A stretch of 46,052 nt of DNA, taken from NCBI GenBank assembly GCA_016291435.1, contig JAEEXH010000015.1, positions 1-46,052 of the forward strand, given 5' to 3'. A model generated the notes under the pieces. The model saw only the letters and a program-made list of their open reading frames with translations, did not search any database and was not told the DNA's origin. The position numbers were made by a program, and so were the translations under genes. Shown here one piece after another: positions 43,187-46,052 of the stretch (position 1 is the first letter of the stretch; every line of letters starts with the position of its first letter). The DNA is from Oscillospiraceae bacterium. GTDB lineage: Bacteria > Bacillota > Clostridia > Oscillospirales > Ruminococcaceae.

Positions 43187-43693
43187 TTATTCCATATTTC
43201 CCGCAAATATCCTTTCCACCACGATCTGCGTCATCTCCTGCACCGACTCGGCATAACCGCCTTTTGCCCACTTCATGAAAATGCCGAAAAGCCCGTAGGC
43301 AAGGTAGTAGCTTTCGTAGGTATCCGTGGTCTGCTCGGTGTCGCTGTCGGTCATGATGACCTCATACGCAGAGAGGATAGCTCCGTGATGCCCCTGCCCG
43401 ATGATGAGGTCGTTCTTCTTCCGCAGCGAATAGCAGAAATCAAAGTACCGCCTGACACGGTAGCTGTCACTCAACTGATGCTCCTTTAGTCTGTGTTCAC
43501 GCTCATATTCTCGCCACTTCAAGATGATGTAGGCGGTGATGATCTCGTCCTTTGACTTGAAATTGCGAAAATAGGTCGCTCTGCCGATGCCGCCTTCCTC
43601 GCACAGCTCGTCCACGGTGATCTTTTCGATGTTCTTCTTTTTCATCAGCCTGAACAGCGCTTCACCGTAGGCTGAGGTTACATATTCTGACAT
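43187..43693 (-). CDS. TetR/AcrR-family transcriptional regulator
   Basis: About 168 residues from the ATG at 43693; the ATG two codons upstream (43699) is almost on top of the AAGGA site and is less likely. The N-terminal HTH is typical TetR: KITVDELCEEGGIGRATYFRNF, where the recognition helix is GRATYFRNF. The C-terminal ligand/dimer domain has no known ligand. It is divergent from the hydrolase pair; a perfect palindrome lies just upstream of its start, with a matching half-site at the hydrolase promoter. It presumably represses both itself and the hydrolases. Confidence 0.9.
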   Translation of the reverse strand: MSEYVTSAYGEALFRLMKKKNIEKITVDELCEEGGIGRATYFRNFKSKDEIITAYIILKWREYEREHRLKEHQLSDSYRVRRYFDFCYSLRKKNDLIIGQGHHGAILSAYEVIMTDSDTEQTTDTYESYYLAYGLFGIFMKWAKGGYAESVQEMTQIVVERIFAGNME

Positions 43694-43715
43694 TTTCATT
43701 CTTCCTTTCCGACCG

Positions 43716-43743
43716 ATGATACTATTTCGCAAAATAGTATCAT
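43716..43743. promoter_or_regulatory. Palindromic TetR-type operator
   Basis: ATGATACTATTT (43716-43727) and its exact complement AAATAGTATCAT (43732-43743) surround a 4-bp centre. It lies 23 bases before the tetR start and 14 bases upstream of the -35 box of the divergent hydrolase promoter. Confidence 0.75.
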
Positions 43744-43756
43744 TTTCCAGATTTTA

Positions 43757-43793
43757 TTGACTTCGCAGCCGTTTTGTGATATTATAGTATCAT
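43757..43793 (+). promoter_or_regulatory. Promoter of the hydrolase pair with an overlapping operator half-site
   Basis: TTGACT (43757-43762), a 17-bp spacer and TATTAT (43780-43785). ATAGTATCAT (43784-43793) repeats one arm of the palindrome and overlaps the -10 and start region, so bound repressor could block initiation. Confidence 0.7.
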
Positions 43794-43837
43794 AGAAAAA
43801 CGGTTTTGTCAAGCCGTGAGATTGAGGAGGAGTAGTC

Positions 43838-44962
43838 ATGGAGAACGTAAAACCGAAAAGCAGACTGAAAAAGGTGCTTATCATCATCGGCATCATCATT
43901 TTAGTGATCGCAACAGGCATTTTTATTCTTCTGAAGCTGACAGTTCTGAAAACATTTCCGAAGCTCAAGGGTGAAGCTGAGATCGGCAAGTGGTATGAGG
44001 TTGAGGTGGACGGCGCAAAGTCCTCGGACGGCAGCGAATGGCACGGCATCTTCCGAAAGGGTACGGAAAACAAAGTTGTCGTGTATTTCTTCGGCGGCGG
44101 TGTGAGCATCACTCCTGAGACTTCTGAGGGCGGCAAAGAGTTCTATGCGACCAATATGACAGCTCAGGATTTTGTCGCACAGGGCGGTATCGGCAGCACA
44201 GCGGAGGATAATCCGTTTAAGGACTGGAGCTTTATCGTGATCCCCTATGCGACCGGCGATTTTCACGCAGGTACGGGAATTTACGAGGGCAAAAAGACTG
44301 TGTATCACACAGGATACAGCAATTACTCCGCTTATGTGGAACAGGTCAAGCAGTATATCGGAGAGCCTGACACGCTGCTTGTCACAGGCTTTTCGGCAGG
44401 CGGATTTGCGACCTCCTTGTTGGCTGACGATGTGATCGTCCGTTTTCCGAGTGCTGAAAATGTGACCGTCTGTGTTGACAGCTCGCTCCTTCTTTATGAC
44501 GGCTGGCACGAAACGGCTGTGGATCTGTGGAAAGCTCCGACTGAAATATCAGACAGACTGACCACAAATAACCTTGTCCTTGACAGTCTGACCGAACTCC
44601 ACGAAAAGCGCGGTGACAGCGTGAAAATACTATTTGACTGCTCCTACCGTGATGATACGCTGATGCAGTATCAGTCCTATATCGACAGCGGAAAAATGGA
44701 TCAAACCAAAGAGCTTGGCGATCACTTCCAGCGTGATCTGAGAGAAATGGTGAACGGCTTGCAGACGAATATCTCCGATGTGGGCATTTATATCTGGTGC
44801 TGCGGCGAAAATGCAGAAACCCATAATACCCAGCATACGATCATATCTGCGAATGTGTTTGACAAGCTCGGCAATGATAAAAGCGTTGGTGAATGGATAT
44901 ATGACGCAGTGAACGGTGATGTAAAGACCTATGGGATAGAATTGCTTGATAAAACTTTTTGA
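43838..44962 (+). CDS. Membrane-anchored pectinacetylesterase-like alpha/beta hydrolase
   Basis: 374 residues. An N-terminal TM anchor at about 11-34 leaves the catalytic domain outside. The order VVVYFFGGGVSI (oxyanion glycines), WSFIVIPYATGDFHAG, GFSAGGFAT (nucleophilic Ser in GxSxG) and NTQHTII (probable catalytic His) matches the pectinacetylesterase/Notum family, which deacetylates pectin or removes acyl groups. The natural substrate is not fixed by sequence. GAGGAGG precedes the ATG. The next hydrolase follows 13 bases later, and both appear controlled by the divergent TetR regulator. Confidence 0.85.
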   Translation: MENVKPKSRLKKVLIIIGIIILVIATGIFILLKLTVLKTFPKLKGEAEIGKWYEVEVDGAKSSDGSEWHGIFRKGTENKVVVYFFGGGVSITPETSEGGKEFYATNMTAQDFVAQGGIGSTAEDNPFKDWSFIVIPYATGDFHAGTGIYEGKKTVYHTGYSNYSAYVEQVKQYIGEPDTLLVTGFSAGGFATSLLADDVIVRFPSAENVTVCVDSSLLLYDGWHETAVDLWKAPTEISDRLTTNNLVLDSLTELHEKRGDSVKILFDCSYRDDTLMQYQSYIDSGKMDQTKELGDHFQRDLREMVNGLQTNISDVGIYIWCCGENAETHNTQHTIISANVFDKLGNDKSVGEWIYDAVNGDVKTYGIELLDKTF

Positions 44963-44975
44963 GGCGAGGTCTAAA

Positions 44976-45971
44976 ATGAAAACTGAAACGAAGCGTGGGC
45001 ATAAAGTATTGAAATTCATCGGTATCATACTGCTGATACTTTTCTCTGTTGGACTGATATTCTTCATCAAGGGTAAGATACATGAAAGCCGTCCGTGGTA
45101 CGATGATGACTATTTCGATGATCTCAAGACAGATGCTGTACTTGAAAAGAAATATTCCGGCAGAGGCAGCTTTGAGACTGCCTGCACTGAATTCAAGAGC
45201 GACAACAGCAGGATCGACACGATCAGAGTGTTTTATCCTGCGGAGCTTGCAGACAGCAACAGATCCTATCCGATGATCGTTTCGGTCAATGCAAGCGGTA
45301 CACGGGCAAGAAATTATACGGCTGTGCTTGACAGGATCGCTTCATGGGGATTTATTGTGGTCGGCAACGATGATCCGCAGTCCGGCACAGGCGAATCTGC
45401 ATCGCAGACACTTGATCTTATCCTGCATATCGGTGCTGACAGTGACCTGTACGGCAAGATCGACAAAAACAATATCGGTATCATGGGATATTCACAAGGC
45501 GGTGCCGGAGCGCTGTGTGCAGTTACGAATTTTGATAACGGAAAGCTGTATAAGACGATATTCACAGGCAGTGCTGCTTATCCATTCCTTGCACATAATA
45601 TGGGTTGGGATTATGATGTAAGCAAGGTCACGATACCGTATTTTATGACTTCGGGAACGGGAAAAACCGATGATGCAGGTGTTCCGGATATTACAAAGGA
45701 TTTTGCGGGTGTATGTCCTCTTGAAGCAGTTGTCACGAATTATAACAGCATTGCTGATGATGTTGAGAAGGTTCGGGCAAGAGCAACGGGTGCGGAGCAT
45801 GAGGATATGCTTGTTCGTTCCGATGGGTATATGACCGCCTGGATGCTGTATCAGCTTTGCGGTGATGAGGAAGCTGCAAAGGTTTTTGTCGGTGATGATG
45901 CAGAGATACTGCATAATTCAAATTGGCAGGATATGAGTCTATCCCAAATCTTGTGTAAACCTCCAAAGTAG
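44976..45971 (+). CDS. Membrane-anchored alpha/beta hydrolase (chlorophyllase/PET-hydrolase-like), 3' end replaced by an insertion sequence
   Basis: 331 residues from the ATG at 44976 after GAGGCGAGG; ten in-frame codons upstream are rejected. A TM anchor at about 13-33 is followed by an alpha/beta hydrolase domain with the oxyanion/ligand segment VSVNASGT, nucleophile motif GYSQGG and a late His in GAEHEDML. The fold resembles dienelactone-hydrolase/chlorophyllase-like esterases. The last residues (about SLSQILCKPPK) look unlike the preceding domain and are probably read from the left end of the insertion sequence starting near 45935, so the native C terminus is slightly shortened. The active-site residues precede the junction, so activity may be kept. 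Confidence 0.82.
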   Translation: MKTETKRGHKVLKFIGIILLILFSVGLIFFIKGKIHESRPWYDDDYFDDLKTDAVLEKKYSGRGSFETACTEFKSDNSRIDTIRVFYPAELADSNRSYPMIVSVNASGTRARNYTAVLDRIASWGFIVVGNDDPQSGTGESASQTLDLILHIGADSDLYGKIDKNNIGIMGYSQGGAGALCAVTNFDNGKLYKTIFTGSAAYPFLAHNMGWDYDVSKVTIPYFMTSGTGKTDDAGVPDITKDFAGVCPLEAVVTNYNSIADDVEKVRARATGAEHEDMLVRSDGYMTAWMLYQLCGDEEAAKVFVGDDAEILHNSNWQDMSLSQILCKPPK

Positions 45972-45979
45972 TGTATAAT
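45951..45979 (+). promoter_or_regulatory. Promoter inside the insertion-sequence end
   Basis: TTGTGT (45951-45956), exactly 17 bp, then TATAAT (45974-45979). The predicted start, near 45986, falls in the loop of the hairpin described next. Confidence 0.65.
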
Positions 45980-46001
45980 GGAAGCAGCACTACTTTGGAG
46001 G
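45960..46001 (+). promoter_or_regulatory. 14-bp hairpin that would sequester the transposase ribosome-binding site
   Basis: CCTCCAAAGTAGTG (45960-45973) pairs perfectly with CACTACTTTGGAGG (45988-46001); the right arm contains the GGAGG ribosome-binding site eight bases before the ATG at 46009. Only transcripts that begin upstream of the element carry both arms; those from the internal promoter lack the left arm. Confidence 0.7.
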
Positions 46002-46008
46002 TAATATT

Positions 46009-46052
46009 ATGGCACGGAGAAAAAGAGGGACACCGGAACAGCAGGCGCGCAG
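46009..46052 (+). CDS. Start of a putative transposase gene, truncated by the window edge
   Basis: ATG at 46009 with GGAGG eight bases upstream; the visible product begins MARRKRGTPEQQAR, a basic N terminus typical of transposases. Only 14 codons are present, so the family (IS256 suspected from the upstream end sequence) is uncertain. Confidence 0.5.
   Translation, partial: MARRKRGTPEQQAR

Larger units (their letters stand above)
45935..46052 (+). mobile_element. Left end of an insertion sequence (possibly IS256-like), cut by the window edge
   Basis: The sequence from about 45935 (CCCAAATCTTGTGTAAAC) resembles terminal repeats of IS256-type elements as remembered, and is followed by a promoter, a hairpin and the start of a basic protein. 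The exact boundary and target duplication cannot be set because the right end is outside the window. Confidence 0.5.

Overview
The window looks like a chromosomal segment of a strictly anaerobic, fibre-degrading Firmicute of the Ruminococcus type (Oscillospiraceae). The grounds are four secreted multi-domain xylan enzymes with dockerin modules (cellulosome components), an anaerobic glycyl-radical ribonucleotide reductase, Gram-positive style promoters and Shine-Dalgarno sites, and protein-coding DNA that by eye is mostly moderately GC-rich. A species name cannot be given from sequence alone. R. champanellensis-like genomes would fit. No rRNA, tRNA or CRISPR array was seen.

Layout. 1-1080: the 3' part of an SGNH esterase and its terminator. 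1104-4033: nrdDG, with a consensus promoter overlapped by a likely NrdR operator. 4028-10509 (minus strand): a two-component system, then a five-gene ABC exporter-like operon (two permeases, an ATPase, a CARDB-like surface protein and a two-TM protein). 10545-13700 (minus): two tandem paralogous lipoproteins. 13813-31163: a xylan-utilisation locus. It holds GH10-CBM22-dockerin-GH43-CBM6, GH30-CBM22-dockerin-CE1, a fused LacI-like/degenerate GGDEF/AraC regulator, two lipoproteins, GH43-CBM6-dockerin-CE1 and GH43-CBM22-dockerin. 31227-34829: a large cytoplasmic Pro/Ala-rich repeat protein and a CPBP membrane protease. 34857-37347 (minus): cmk, plsC and a VanY-like protein that lacks a zinc ligand. 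37504-40997: pyrimidine-nucleoside phosphorylase, two metallo-beta-lactamase-fold proteins and a parS-like palindrome. 40998-42765 (minus): a GH113-like glycosidase and an ABC ATPase with no permease beside it. 43141-46052: an AT-richer tail with a TetR regulator, a divergent pair of membrane-anchored hydrolases, and the beginning of an insertion sequence.

How it works together. The four enzymes cover backbone cleavage (GH10, and GH30 of the glucuronoxylanase type), arabinose/xylose removal (GH43) and ester removal (CE1). Dockerins would place them on a scaffoldin that is not in this window. The regulator sits in the middle of these genes. Its own promoter carries a perfect 12-bp inverted repeat, and an 11-bp core of that repeat recurs exactly beside the divergent GH10/GH30 promoters. 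The five genes of this set also share an unusual G-run ribosome-binding site.

The most unusual items are the fused regulator with its candidate operators, the repeat protein that carries a recurrent D-[VLI]-L-x-Q-F motif, and an insertion-sequence 5' end whose hairpin would hide the transposase ribosome-binding site in read-through transcripts only.
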